A stretch of DNA of 6,169 bases from Clostridia bacterium (GTDB taxonomy: Bacteria; Bacillota; Clostridia; Oscillospirales; Acutalibacteraceae). The number at the start of each line of letters is the position of its first letter. The stretch's first letter is position 1. This document shows positions 6,045 to 6,169 of the stretch, in pieces. The notes beneath the pieces are model-generated. The model was not told where the DNA came from, made no database searches, and saw only the letters and a list, made by a program, of their open reading frames with translations. Location of the stretch: the NCBI GenBank assembly GCA_017454565.1, contig JAFTCS010000061.1, positions 1 to 6,169 of the forward strand, written 5' to 3'. The position numbers and the translations under genes are program-made.

Positions 6045-6169
6045 AGCGCAGAGCCTGCGCTCCCGATTCGCAGCGCAGAGCCTGCGCTCCCAATTCGCGG
6101 CGCAGAGCCTGCGCTCCCAATTCGCGGCGCAGAGCCTGCGCTCCCAATTCGCGGCGCAGAGCCTGCGCT
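6045..6169. repeat. 27-bp tandem repeat array with a palindrome in each unit (runs off the window)
   Basis: Four full units start at 6045, 6072, 6099 and 6126, and a fifth partial one at 6153. The invariant core GCGCAGAGCCTGCGCT begins at 6046, 6073, 6100, 6127 and 6154, an exact 27-nt period. In it GCGCAG and CTGCGC pair around an AGC loop, a 6-bp stem that becomes 7 bp in units 1 and 2 (A-T) and 7 with a G-U wobble from unit 3 on. The linker is CCCAATTCGC, except CCCGATTCGC in unit 1. Units 3 and 4 are identical; unit 2 differs at its first base and unit 1 at that base and at 6065. This fits recent expansion, with older copies next to the gene. No T-run follows a stem. It could stabilise mRNA 3' ends, bind a protein, or be a mobile or slippage-grown repeat. 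Confidence 0.95.

Noticed and set aside
6045..6169. CRISPR array
   Set aside because: The 10-11 bp stretches between palindromic cores are nearly identical, not unique, and the 27-bp period leaves no room for a spacer.

Overview
The window looks like chromosomal DNA of a low-to-mid GC Firmicute, most likely a Clostridia member of the Ruminococcus/Oscillospiraceae type. This is inferred from protein style (clostridial Ddl with an HGKNGEDG motif, ArgRS with HVGN instead of HIGH, a DUF1934/YwiB gene directly before argS), purine-rich Shine-Dalgarno sites and a palindromic 27-bp intergenic repeat. No marker gene fixes the species. All supported genes are on the + strand and closely spaced, as in one operon or a few co-directional units.

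Positions 1-113 hold the probable 3' end of an unidentified upstream gene and the ddl ribosome binding site. Positions 114-2007 carry ddl (D-Ala-D-Ala ligase) and murI (glutamate racemase), overlapping by 8 nt. Both supply D-amino-acid building blocks for the peptidoglycan stem peptide. MurI keeps both catalytic cysteines but has Gly in place of the usual Asn after the first. Positions 2078-4193 carry a DUF1934/YwiB-like gene and argS, overlapping by 17 nt, an order also found in Bacillus.

Positions 4263-5435 encode a 390-residue protein that reads as a strongly diverged homocysteine S-methyltransferase barrel. It lacks the Cys-Cys zinc ligands, and its tail resembles part of a methionine-synthase pterin-binding domain. 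It looks like an intact gene that has lost or changed its enzymatic role, and is the least ordinary protein here. Positions 5465-6031 encode a small two-helix membrane protein with a long acidic low-complexity tail.

From 6045 to the window edge is an exact 27-bp tandem array, four full units plus a partial fifth. Every unit contains a short GC-rich palindrome and no stop codon in any of the six frames. The array continues past the window. It and the degenerate MetH-like protein are the two items most worth following. No tRNA, rRNA, insertion sequence, CRISPR array or convincing promoter was seen.
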